Below, in pieces: positions 20,965 to 28,474 of a DNA stretch of 64,000 nucleotides. The notes under the pieces were generated by a model. It did not search any database and was not told the DNA's origin. It was given only the letters and a program-made list of their open reading frames with translations. Location: assembly GCF_041154505.1 (NCBI RefSeq), contig NZ_AP028672.1:5310501-5374500 (forward strand). Direction: 5' to 3'. A program made the translations under genes and the position numbers. Source of the stretch: Acidovorax sp. A79 (GTDB taxonomy: Bacteria; Pseudomonadota; Gammaproteobacteria; Burkholderiales; Burkholderiaceae_C). Numbering within the stretch: position 1 is the stretch's first letter; every line of letters begins with the position of its first letter.

Positions 20965-20978
20965 CCGAGGAAGCCGCG

Positions 20979-21902
20979 ATGGCCCGTCTGGATGTCAATC
21001 GCTCCGGCGAACTGGAGGTATTTGTCCGTGTCATCGAGCTGGGCGGGTTTTCCGCGGCAGCCCGTGCCTGCGGCATGACGCCCTCTGCCGTGAGCAAGCT
21101 GGTGGCGCGCATGGAGCAACGCCTGGGCACGCGGCTGGTGAACCGCTCCACGCGGCAGCTCCAGCTCACCCCCGAGGGCTGTGCCTTGTACGAGCGTGGC
21201 GTGCGCATCCTGGCCGATCTGGACGAGGCCGAGCGCTGCGCCAATGCGCACGCCGCGCCGCGCGGGCGGCTGCGGGTGAACGCGAACGTGCCGTTCGGGC
21301 ACCATTTCCTGCTGCCGCTTGCTCCGCAGTTCCTTGAGCGCTGTCCCGATGTCACCCTGGACATCGTGCTGACCGATGAAGTCATCGACATCCTGGAGCA
21401 GCGCACCGACGTGGCCGTGCGCGCGGGTCCGCTCAAGAGCTCGAACCTGATGGCGCGCAAGCTCGGTCAGACGCGCATGGTCATCGTTGGCGCGCCCGGC
21501 TACCTGGAGCGCAAGGGCATGCCGGCGGCGCCGGATGATCTGCTGCTGCACAACCGGCTGGGCACCAGCTACGTGCGCGCCCAGGCCGGCTGGCCGCTGC
21601 GGCACAACGGTGTGGACGTGGTGGTTCCGGTGGCGGGCAATGCCCAGGCCAGCGACGGTGAAGCCCTGCGCCACCTGGCGCTGGCCGGCCTGGGGCTGGC
21701 GCGCCTGGCCGCCTTCCAGGTCCGCGACGACCTGGCGGCAGGCCGGTTGCGGCCCGTGCTGGAGGAATCCAATCCGGGCGGCCTGGAGGAAGTGCATGCC
21801 GTGTTCGTCGGCCAGGGAGGCTACCTGCCGCTGCGCGTGCGCGCCTTCCTGGATTTCCTTGCCGAACGGGTCGACATCGGCGCGCAGTCAGTTCGTTCAT
21901 GA
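20979..21902 (+). CDS. LysR-family transcriptional regulator, divergent from SGNH hydrolase
   Basis: A 307-residue regulator of the CrgA/AaeR-like subgroup. The helix-turn-helix is near the N-terminus (FVRVIELGGFSAAARACGM, then SAVSKLVARMEQRLG). The linker is GRLRVNANVPFGHHFLLP, and the effector domain has DVAVRAGPLKSSNLMARKLG, the typical phrase of this subgroup. The ATG at 20979 is preceded by a purine-rich CGAGGAAG. It is divergent from the hydrolase gene and very likely regulates it and itself. Confidence 0.9.
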   Translation: MARLDVNRSGELEVFVRVIELGGFSAAARACGMTPSAVSKLVARMEQRLGTRLVNRSTRQLQLTPEGCALYERGVRILADLDEAERCANAHAAPRGRLRVNANVPFGHHFLLPLAPQFLERCPDVTLDIVLTDEVIDILEQRTDVAVRAGPLKSSNLMARKLGQTRMVIVGAPGYLERKGMPAAPDDLLLHNRLGTSYVRAQAGWPLRHNGVDVVVPVAGNAQASDGEALRHLALAGLGLARLAAFQVRDDLAAGRLRPVLEESNPGGLEEVHAVFVGQGGYLPLRVRAFLDFLAERVDIGAQSVRS

Positions 21903-21959
21903 GGCGCGCCGCATGCTGCGGCCGGGCACGGCCTTGCCGGGATGGCAGTCCTTTGAGTT

Positions 21960-21984
21960 GTTCTAGGCCGAAAAGGCCTTGAAC
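21960..21984. terminator. Candidate hairpin between convergent LysR and bfr genes
   Basis: Inverted repeat GTTCTAGGCC (21960-21969) and GGCCTTGAAC (21975-21984) with one mismatch and a GAAAA loop. It lies between the ends of two convergent genes. There is no clear T run, so the terminator call is tentative. Confidence 0.4.
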
Positions 21985-21990
21985 AGGTTC

Positions 21991-22461
21991 CTACGCCGAT
22001 GCCTGTGACTGCAGGTAGTTCTGCAGGCCGATCCTGTCGATCAGTCCGATCTGCTTTTCGAGCCAGTAGGCGTGGTCTTCCTCGGTGTCGCGCAGCTGGG
22101 CCAGCAGCAGGTCGCGGCTCACGTAGTCGCCCACGCTTTCGCACAGGGCCATGCCGTTTTGCAGGGCGGCGCGCACTTCGTACTCGGTGGCCAGGTCCTT
22201 GCGCAGCATCTCGGGCACGGTCTCGCCGGGGGTGAATTCCTTGGGGCGCATGTCGGGGCGGCCGCCCAGGAAGAGGATGCGGCGCAGCAGCGCGTCGGCA
22301 TGCTGGGTTTCTTCCTGCATCTCGTGGTCGAGACGGGTATAGAGCTTGACGAAGCCCTGGTCCTCGTAGATCCGCGAGTGCGCGAAATACTGGTCGCGCG
22401 CGGCCAGCTCGCCGCGCAGCAGATCCTTGAAATACTCGACGACTTGTGGGTTTCCCTGCAT
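21991..22461 (-). CDS. bfr: Bacterioferritin
   Basis: A 156-residue heme-containing ferritin that oxidises Fe(II) and stores it in a 24-mer shell. The diiron ligands are visible: Glu in [11 protein letters not shown], Glu and His in [12 protein letters not shown], Glu in [11 protein letters not shown], and Glu and His in [14 protein letters not shown]. The Met in HEMQEE is at the position of the heme-ligating Met52 of E. coli Bfr. The ATG at 22461 gives the standard [19 protein letters not shown] start (conserved length). No bacterioferritin-associated ferredoxin gene is next to it. Confidence 0.94.
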   Translation of the reverse strand: MQGNPQVVEYFKDLLRGELAARDQYFAHSRIYEDQGFVKLYTRLDHEMQEETQHADALLRRILFLGGRPDMRPKEFTPGETVPEMLRKDLATEYEVRAALQNGMALCESVGDYVSRDLLLAQLRDTEEDHAYWLEKQIGLIDRIGLQNYLQSQASA

Positions 22462-22673
22462 GTTCTTATCCTTGAATTTCTGGTGGGGAGTATCGCGCGG
22501 ACCGTGGCCTTTGTGGGGAATGCCCCCGTCTTGCCGCTCTGCATGCGTACCGGGATCAGAAGCGTTCTCACTGGGGCGCAAATGGGGTGCGCGGCCCGCG
22601 CCGCGGCTGCCCCCACGCCCCGCGGGGCTGCCGGCTGCCCTCCGCCACGGCGCGCGGGCACAATACCGCCCAA

Positions 22674-23501
22674 ATGCTGATCTACCCCCACATCGATCCC
22701 GTCGCCCTGCAAGTGGGCCCGCTGGCCATCCACTGGTATGGCCTGACCTACCTGGCGGCCTTCGGGCTGTTCATGCTGCTGGGCATCGCCCGGCTGCGGC
22801 ACCCGCCATTCGCGTCCATCACAGGGCCCAGCGCGTGGACGCGCAAGGATGTGGAGGACATCCTGTTCCTCGGCGTGGCAGGCGTGGTGGTCGGTGGGCG
22901 CCTGGGCTACTGCCTGTTCTACAAGCCCGGCTACTACCTGAGCCACCCGCTGGAGATCTTCGCGGTGTGGCAGGGGGGCATGGCCTTTCACGGCGGGCTG
23001 CTGGGCGTGATCGCGGCGATGCTGTGGTTTGCCCATTCGCGCAAGCGTCCGTGGCTGCAGGTGGCCGACTTCGTGGCGCCCTGCGTGCCCACGGGGCTGG
23101 CGGCGGGGCGGGTCGGCAACTTCATCAACGGCGAGCTGTGGGGCCGCTTTTCCAGCCCCGACCTGCCGTGGGGCATGGTCTTCGCGCACAGCGGCTCCAT
23201 GCAGCCACGCCACCCGTCGCAGATCTATCAGTTCCTGTTGGAAGGGCTGCTGCTGTTCATCCTGCTGTGGCTCTATGCGCGCAAGGAGCGCCGCCAGGGC
23301 CAGGTGGCGGCGGCGTTCCTTGTGGGCTACGGTGCGTTCCGCTTCATCGCCGAGTATTTCCGGGAGCCCGACGCCTTCCTGGGCGTCCTGTCGCTGGGCA
23401 TGAGCATGGGCCAATGGCTCTGCGTGCCCATGATCGTCGCCGGCGTCGCGCTGTGGCTGTGGGCGCAGCGGCAGCCGGCCCCCGTGCCCGGTTTTAAGTA
23501 A
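22674..23501 (+). CDS. lgt: Prolipoprotein diacylglyceryl transferase
   Basis: A 275-residue inner-membrane enzyme that transfers diacylglyceryl from phosphatidylglycerol to the lipobox Cys of prelipoproteins. It has about seven membrane segments. Conserved pieces are [12 protein letters not shown] near the N-terminus, [11 protein letters not shown], the Lgt signature [14 protein letters not shown] and the C-terminal [11 protein letters not shown]. The ATG at 22674 begins [21 protein letters not shown], the usual N-terminus (shown in part). The gene is essential in most proteobacteria. Confidence 0.95.
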   Translation: MLIYPHIDPVALQVGPLAIHWYGLTYLAAFGLFMLLGIARLRHPPFASITGPSAWTRKDVEDILFLGVAGVVVGGRLGYCLFYKPGYYLSHPLEIFAVWQGGMAFHGGLLGVIAAMLWFAHSRKRPWLQVADFVAPCVPTGLAAGRVGNFINGELWGRFSSPDLPWGMVFAHSGSMQPRHPSQIYQFLLEGLLLFILLWLYARKERRQGQVAAAFLVGYGAFRFIAEYFREPDAFLGVLSLGMSMGQWLCVPMIVAGVALWLWAQRQPAPVPGFK

Positions 23502-23512
23502 AAATACTTCTG

Positions 23513-23554
23513 ACGCTTGATGATCAAGCGCTGGCAGCTATTGAAAATATAGCA
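23513..23554 (+). repeat. Dispersed short repeat, family R1, copy 2
   Basis: It reads ACGCTTGATGATCAAGCGCT, then GGCAGCTATTGAAAATATAGCA. It has the R1 core AAGCGC...AGCTAT...ATAGCA, preceded by a self-complementary GCTTGATGATCAAGC. It is intergenic, directly after lgt, and might serve as that gene's transcript end. Confidence 0.65.
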
Positions 23555-23939
23555 AACAGCGGGTTGTGGCCGGCTGCCCATCCCGCAGCCTGCATCGCGG
23601 GGTGGCGGGCTTGCGCATGCGGCTTCTTCCGCTGCCTTCCTCAGGGCGCTCCTTCGCGGCGGGGCCCTGGCTGGCGCCGAACCCGAACCCGTGCCATGCG
23701 CGCGGCGCGTCCTGCAGGGCCTGGGGCACCGGTTTTCCGGTGAGTCCGGCGGCCGTGCAGGCCTTGCCACTGGGGGCGGGCAGCCCCGCCAACGTCATCC
23801 CGACGTGCGCGAAGCGCCTGGCTTCTCCGTAACCTCTTCCAGCGTGCCCCATGGCCCGCTGAGTGCGCGCGGATGTGGTGTGGGAGCCACCGGCCCGCAT
23901 TTTTTTGCGAAATTCAACGAATTGGACGTTTCAGGTCTT

Positions 23940-23967
23940 GTAATTTTTCATAATTATGAGAAATTAC
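23940..23967. promoter_or_regulatory. 28-base AT-rich near-palindrome, candidate GntR operator
   Basis: Arms GTAATTTTTCATAA (23940-23953) and TTATGAGAAATTAC (23954-23967) are reverse complements except for one position. It lies 110 bases before the GntR gene in the only AT-rich stretch of the region. An autoregulatory operator for the adjacent malonate regulator is inferred from position and symmetry. Confidence 0.5.
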
Positions 23968-24077
23968 GTAGAAATCAGAGAAAGCCCGGTATTTGTGAGC
24001 TTTTGGCGGCGTGTTGGCGGCCAAAGGCGTCAGAGAATCTGACTGTGCCGCCTCTGCCACTGGAGTTCACCCGCACC

Positions 24078-24746
24078 ATGCGCCCGATTCCCAACTCATT
24101 GCACGACGAAGCCGCCTCGCGGCTGCGCGAGCAGATCTTCGCCGGGGCCTTGCCGCCGGGGAGTTTTCTGGACGAGGCGGCGCTGTGCGAGCGGCTGGCC
24201 ATTTCGCGCACGCCGCTGCGCGAGGCGCTCAAGGTGCTGGTGGCCGAGGGCCTGCTGCGCCACGAGCCGCGCCGGGGGTGCTTCGTGGCAGAGATCTCCG
24301 AACGCGACCTGGACGACCTGTTCCCGGTGATCGCCTTGCTGGAGGGGCGGGCCGCACACGAGGCCACCCGCAAGGCGGGCGCCGCCGACGTCGCGGCGCT
24401 GGAGGTGCTGCACGAGCGCCTGCAGCAGTGCGCCTCGGACGGACTCCTTACCGACTACTACGAAGCCAACTACGCGATCCATGAGGCCTTCATCACGCTG
24501 GCGGACAACCGCTGGCTGGCGCAGGTGATCGGCGACCTGCGCAAGATCCTGCGGCTGGCGCGGCTGCAGACGCTGCATGCGCCGGGCCGCCTGCAGCAAA
24601 GCCTGGCCGAGCACCTGGCCGTGTTCGCCGCGCTCAAGGCGCGCGACTGCGACGCTGCCGAGGAGGCCATGCGCACCCACCTGTTGCGCCAGCGCGATGC
24701 GCTGCGCGACGTTGCCCGCAACCAGCAATCGAGGCTGACACCATGA
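24078..24746 (+). CDS. GntR/FadR-family regulator of malonate operon
   Basis: A 222-residue regulator, in the role of MatR. The N-terminal winged helix spans residues ~10-70 (AASRLREQIFAGALPPGSFL, then LAISRTPLREALKVLVAEGLL). The C-terminal FCD helical effector domain follows from ~80; its ligand Asp/His residues are probably in YEANYAIHEAFI and LAEHLAVFAAL. The stop overlaps the ATG of malonyl-CoA decarboxylase (ATGA). Malonate or malonyl-CoA is the likely effector, by analogy with MatR/MdcY. The ATG at 24078 is the natural start of the family. Confidence 0.88.
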   Translation: MRPIPNSLHDEAASRLREQIFAGALPPGSFLDEAALCERLAISRTPLREALKVLVAEGLLRHEPRRGCFVAEISERDLDDLFPVIALLEGRAAHEATRKAGAADVAALEVLHERLQQCASDGLLTDYYEANYAIHEAFITLADNRWLAQVIGDLRKILRLARLQTLHAPGRLQQSLAEHLAVFAALKARDCDAAEEAMRTHLLRQRDALRDVARNQQSRLTP

Positions 24747-26245
24747 TGAACAGTACCCCCGAATGGATCGCCCGCAGCGTGTCCCGCCTGCGCACCGCCG
24801 CGCCTGCCACGGACAAGGCGGCCGACAAGTCCGGCGAGAAGCCCGCGAGGGCCGCCATCGACAAGTCGGTGACGGATGTGGTGGCCAAGGTGGCCGTGCC
24901 GCGCTCCACGCACGAACGTCTGCAGGCGACGCTGCGCCGCGGGCAGGAGGCGCTGTCGCCGCGCGCGCTGCGCCGCCTGCTGGCGGACCTGCAAGAGGTG
25001 GTGGCCCCGCAGGTGAGTGAGCTCGAGGGCGGGCGCCGCGCCCAGGCGGTGGCCGAGTGGTATGCCAGGGCCGAGACCGAGGAGCGGCGCGACATGTGGC
25101 TCCTGATGTGCGAGCAGTTCGCGCCCGACGCCACGCGCTTCAAGTCGGCCCGCCAGCGCTACGAGGCCGCGGCGGGCACGGCCGAAGAGGGGCAGGCCGA
25201 GATCAGCCTGCGCCGCGCGCTGGTGTCGCCGCGCACCCGGCTGCTGCAGCGCTTTTCCGTGTTCCCCGAGGGCATGCGCTTCCTGGTGGACATGCGGGCC
25301 GAGCTGCTGCCGCTGCTCAAGGCCGACAAGCGCCTGCTGGCGCTGGATGCGGAGCTGGAACACCTGTTCTCCACCTGGTTCGACGTGGCCTTCCTGGAGC
25401 TGCGCCGCCTGTCGTGGGATTCGCCGGCCTCGCTGATCGAAAAACTCATCAAGTACGAGGCCGTGCATGACATCCGCAGCTGGGCGGACCTCAAGAACCG
25501 GCTCGACAGCGACCGGCGCTGCTACGGCTTCTTTCACCCGCGCCTGCCCAACGAGCCGCTGATCTTCGTGGAGGTGGCGCTGGTGGACAAGATTTCTGCC
25601 AGCATCACGCCCTTGCTGGACGAGGCGGCCGCACCGGTGGACATCTCCCGGGCCACCACGGCGATCTTCTACTCGATCAGCAACACACAGACGGGCCTGC
25701 GCGGCGTGAGCTTCGGCGATTCGCTCATCAAGCACGTGGTGGAGACGCTCACCGCGGAGTTCCCGCGCCTGCGCACCTTTGCCACGCTGTCGCCCATTCC
25801 TGGCTTCCGCTCGTGGCTGGGCAAGCACGCGGGCGCGATGCTCGAGCGCCTGGATGACAAGCGCCGCGCCGAGCTGGGCCGCGCGGTGGGCTTCGAGCCC
25901 CCGCAGCCCACGCACCTGCTGGCCGCCATCGACAAGGCCCTGGAGCTTGACGCCAAATCGCCCGTGCGCCAGATGCTGCTGGAATGCGCCGCCCGCTACC
26001 TGGGGCGCGAACTGCACGAAGGCAAGCCGGTCGACCCGGTGGCACGCTTTCACCTGGGCAACGGCGCGCGGGTTGAACGGCTGAACTGGGCGGGCGATCC
26101 TTCCGGCAAGGGGCTCAAGCAGTCGTACGGGCTGATGGTGAACTATCTGTATGACCTCAAGCGCATCGACAAGCACCGCAGCCTGCTTGCGCAGGGCAAG
26201 GTGCCGGTGTCGGGGGACATCGACAGCCTGTGCCGTGGTGATTGA
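24743..26245 (+). CDS. matA: Malonyl-CoA decarboxylase
   Basis: A 500-residue MLYCD-family enzyme, about the usual length for the bacterial form. It decarboxylates malonyl-CoA to acetyl-CoA and CO2. Family motifs are present: HPRLPNEPLIFVEVALV, SISNTQTGLRGVSFGDSLI, TLSPIPGFRSWL, and the late His/Tyr region VARFHLGNGARVERLNW with YGLMVNYLYDL. It overlaps the regulator gene by 4 bases and is followed by a strong terminator. The malonate genes beyond therefore need read-through or their own promoter. The product feeds acetyl-CoA metabolism. Confidence 0.95.
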   Translation: MMNSTPEWIARSVSRLRTAAPATDKAADKSGEKPARAAIDKSVTDVVAKVAVPRSTHERLQATLRRGQEALSPRALRRLLADLQEVVAPQVSELEGGRRAQAVAEWYARAETEERRDMWLLMCEQFAPDATRFKSARQRYEAAAGTAEEGQAEISLRRALVSPRTRLLQRFSVFPEGMRFLVDMRAELLPLLKADKRLLALDAELEHLFSTWFDVAFLELRRLSWDSPASLIEKLIKYEAVHDIRSWADLKNRLDSDRRCYGFFHPRLPNEPLIFVEVALVDKISASITPLLDEAAAPVDISRATTAIFYSISNTQTGLRGVSFGDSLIKHVVETLTAEFPRLRTFATLSPIPGFRSWLGKHAGAMLERLDDKRRAELGRAVGFEPPQPTHLLAAIDKALELDAKSPVRQMLLECAARYLGRELHEGKPVDPVARFHLGNGARVERLNWAGDPSGKGLKQSYGLMVNYLYDLKRIDKHRSLLAQGKVPVSGDIDSLCRGD

Positions 26246-26248
26246 TCC

Positions 26249-26280
26249 GTGCCGCCCGCGCGGCGGGCGGCACTGTTTTG
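26249..26280 (+). terminator. Rho-independent terminator after malonyl-CoA decarboxylase
   Basis: A perfect 11-bp stem (GTGCCGCCCGC at 26249-26259, GCGGGCGGCAC at 26263-26273) with loop GCG, followed by TGTTTT. It starts 4 bases after the decarboxylase stop. Confidence 0.8.
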
Positions 26281-26454
26281 GCCCTGGGCCGGTGGGCCGG
26301 GGGCCGAAAGGCGGCTGACCTGCCCGCCTGGCAGGCGTGGCGCCCGGGGCGCGGCGTCTTTCTGGTAGAAGTGCAGGCAGCAACCGGTGGCCGATGGCCG
26401 ATCGCACGCCACGGGCCGGTTTCCATTTTTACAACGACGACAGGAGACAAGGAA

Positions 26455-27468
26455 ATGACAGACAACATGCGAATCGACGACCGAGCGGTGCAGCGCCGCA
26501 GCCTGCTGGCCGCAGCGGCGGCAGCGGGCCTGGGCCTGGGCAGCGGCGGCAGCTGGGCGCAGGCCTCCGCCTGGCCCTCCAAGCCCGTGAACCTGGTCGT
26601 CCCCTTTCCGGCCGGAGGCGGCACCGATGCGTTCGCGCGGCCGCTGGCCGCGCAGTTTTCCCGCGCCACCGGCAAGACGCTGGTGATCGACAACCGGGGC
26701 GGGGCGGGGGGCACCGTGGGGGCCAGTTTTGCCGCCAAGGCCGCGCCCGACGGGTACACGCTGTTCATGGGCGCGGTGCACCACGCCATCGCTCCGTCGA
26801 TGTACCCCAAGCTCGACTACGACATCGAGAAGGATTTCATTCCGCTGTACCTGCTGGCCAACGTGCCGCAGGTGGTGGTGGTCAACCCGAAGAACGTGCC
26901 GGTGGGCAACTTCCAGCAGTTCATGGACCATGTCAAGCGCAACCCCGCCAAGCTCAACTACGGCTCGGCGGGCGCGGGCACATCGCACCATCTGGCGGGC
27001 GAGCTGTTCAAGCAGCAGACCAACACCTTCATCACGCACATCCCCTACCGTGGCGCGGGCCCTGCGCTGCAGGACCTGATCGGTGGGCAGGTGGACATGA
27101 TGTTCGATGGCCTGGGTTCGTCGGCCGCGCATATCAAGGCGGGGCGCATCAAGGCGCTGATGGTGTCCGGCTCCAAGCGCAACGCGGCCTTCCCGGACGT
27201 GCCCTGCGCTTCCGAAGTGGGCCTGCCCGACTACACCGTGACCACCTGGTATGGCCTGTGGGCGCCCAAGGGAACGCCGGCCGATGTCCAGGCGCGCATC
27301 GTCGAGGAGATCCGCAAGCTCGGCGCGGCCGACGAGCTCAAGACCATCTGGGCCAGCAATGGCGCCGAATACGGCGGCCTCACGCAGCAGCAGTTCGCCG
27401 GCATGGTCAGCAGCGAGGTCAAGCGCTGGGCGGCGGTGGTGAAGGCTTCTGGCGCAAAACTTGATTGA
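26455..27468 (+). CDS. Bug-type tripartite tricarboxylate receptor, probably for malonate
   Basis: A 337-residue periplasmic binding protein of the Bug/TctC family. A signal peptide with twin Arg (QRRSLLAAAAAAGLGLGSGG, then WAQA) precedes the mature protein. Family hallmarks are WPSKPVNLVVPFPAGGGTDA, then NRGGAGGTVG, YGSAGAGTSHHLAGELF and HIPYRGAGPALQDL. The position between malonyl-CoA decarboxylase and malonyl-CoA synthetase genes suggests malonate as ligand. The membrane partners (TctA/TctB) are not in the window. The ATG at 26455 has CAGGAGACAAGGAA upstream; ATG 26467 is a possible alternative. Confidence 0.92.
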   Translation: MTDNMRIDDRAVQRRSLLAAAAAAGLGLGSGGSWAQASAWPSKPVNLVVPFPAGGGTDAFARPLAAQFSRATGKTLVIDNRGGAGGTVGASFAAKAAPDGYTLFMGAVHHAIAPSMYPKLDYDIEKDFIPLYLLANVPQVVVVNPKNVPVGNFQQFMDHVKRNPAKLNYGSAGAGTSHHLAGELFKQQTNTFITHIPYRGAGPALQDLIGGQVDMMFDGLGSSAAHIKAGRIKALMVSGSKRNAAFPDVPCASEVGLPDYTVTTWYGLWAPKGTPADVQARIVEEIRKLGAADELKTIWASNGAEYGGLTQQQFAGMVSSEVKRWAAVVKASGAKLD

Positions 27469-27549
27469 CCCCCTGAGGCGCTTCGCGCCATCCCCCTGAG
27501 GGGGACGCCACCCGTGGCCTGGCAGAGCCAGTTCCACGGTGGCACTGGC
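27469..27549 (+). repeat. Dispersed GC-rich repeat, family R2, copy 2
   Basis: It begins CCCCCTGAGGCGCTTCGCGC immediately after the Bug receptor TGA, continues with CCCCCTGAGGGGG hairpin sequence, and ends AGCCAGTTCCACGGTGGCAC. It is nearly identical at both ends to copy 3 at 50701, after btuB. The hairpins suit a 3'-end or terminator role. Confidence 0.7.
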
Positions 27550-27608
27550 GATGGCGTTGCGCCAGTTGTTGTGGGGCGTGGACTTTGCAAACGTGATGGG
27601 CAACGAAT

Positions 27609-28412
27609 ATGTCAGGTGAAGTGTTGATGGATGCCGGTGAGCGTGGCGTGGTGCATGTCACCTTGCGCCATGCCGGGCGGCTGAACGCGATGTCGCGGGG
27701 CATGTGGCGGCAACTGCGCGAGGTGTTTCAAGACATCCAGCGGCGCAGCGATGTGCGCTGCGTGCTCATCGCCGGCGAGGGCGATGCCTTCTGCGCGGGG
27801 GGCGACATTTCGGAGTACCCGGGCTTTCGCTTCGACACCGCGGCCTTGCGCGATTTCCATGAGAACGACGTCTGGGGCGGGCTGAGCGCCATGCTCCTGT
27901 GCGACGTCCCCATCGTGGCCCAGATCAGCGGGGCCTGCATGGGTGCCGGGGTGGAGATCGCCAGCTGCTGCGACATTCGCATCGCGGGCGGCACGGCCCG
28001 CTTTGGCGCCCCCATCGCCAAGCTCGGCTTCCCCATGGCCCCCCGCGAGGCGCAGCTGGTGGCCGGCGCCGTGGGCGATGTGACGGCCCGGCAGATGCTG
28101 CTGGAAGCCGCCACCTTCAGCGCCGCCGACATGCTGGCGCGCGGTTTCCTGAGCCGCGTGGTGGCCGACGACAGGACGGCCACCGAGGCGGTGGGCAGCG
28201 CGCAGCGCATTGCCGCGCTGGCACCCCAGGCCGCCCGCATGAACAAACAGACATTTCGGGCATTGAAAGTGCCTGTGGCGCCTGCTGTAAATGCGCAATC
28301 AGCTATTAAATATATAGCAAACGATGCGTCTGACCCCTATGCGTACGCGGACAGCGCCGAGCACCGCGAAGGCATCACCGCGTTCCTTGAAAAACGCGCC
28401 CCCCTGTTTTGA
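27609..28412 (+). CDS. Enoyl-CoA hydratase/isomerase family protein
   Basis: A 267-residue crotonase-fold protein. The oxyanion-hole segments are IAGEGDAFCAGGDISEYPG and QISGACMGAGVEIASCCDIR, both intact. The second catalytic Glu position has MAPREAQL, so a hydratase-like acid is partly conserved. The role in a malonate operon is unclear; it may act on another malonyl- or acyl-CoA. Residues ~229-239 (NAQSAIKYIAN) are encoded by an in-frame R1 repeat. The ATG at 27609 is followed by a typical N-terminus. The gene is separated from matB by 62 bases. Confidence 0.88.
   Translation: MSGEVLMDAGERGVVHVTLRHAGRLNAMSRGMWRQLREVFQDIQRRSDVRCVLIAGEGDAFCAGGDISEYPGFRFDTAALRDFHENDVWGGLSAMLLCDVPIVAQISGACMGAGVEIASCCDIRIAGGTARFGAPIAKLGFPMAPREAQLVAGAVGDVTARQMLLEAATFSAADMLARGFLSRVVADDRTATEAVGSAQRIAALAPQAARMNKQTFRALKVPVAPAVNAQSAIKYIANDASDPYAYADSAEHREGITAFLEKRAPLF
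28293..28319 (+). repeat. R1 repeat, copy 3, inside the enoyl-CoA hydratase gene
   Basis: GCGCAATCAGCTATTAAATA then TATAGCA carries the R1 core (GCGC, AGCTAT, TATAGCA). It is read in frame without a stop, close to the C-terminal end of the enzyme, where crotonase sequences vary. It is AT-rich against the surrounding codon usage. Confidence 0.6.
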
Positions 28413-28474
28413 TGGGCCTTGCCCATTTCCATTCCTCTTGTGGATCTGACCATTTGCAACCCCGCCCAACTGCC

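Larger units (their letters stand above)
23502..24077. other. 576-base intergenic region before the malonate regulator
   Basis: No supported gene. It holds an R1 repeat (23513-23554), a GC-rich middle without recognisable features, and an AT-rich promoter-like end with a 28-base near-palindrome at 23940-23967. The ORF that starts at 23691 extends the GntR gene but has no family-like N-terminus. Confidence 0.5.

Noticed and set aside
23538..23900. A 120-codon minus-strand frame in the gap after lgt
   Set aside because: Arg/Pro/Ser-rich without recognisable start signals or motif. It overlaps an R1 repeat and looks like chance.
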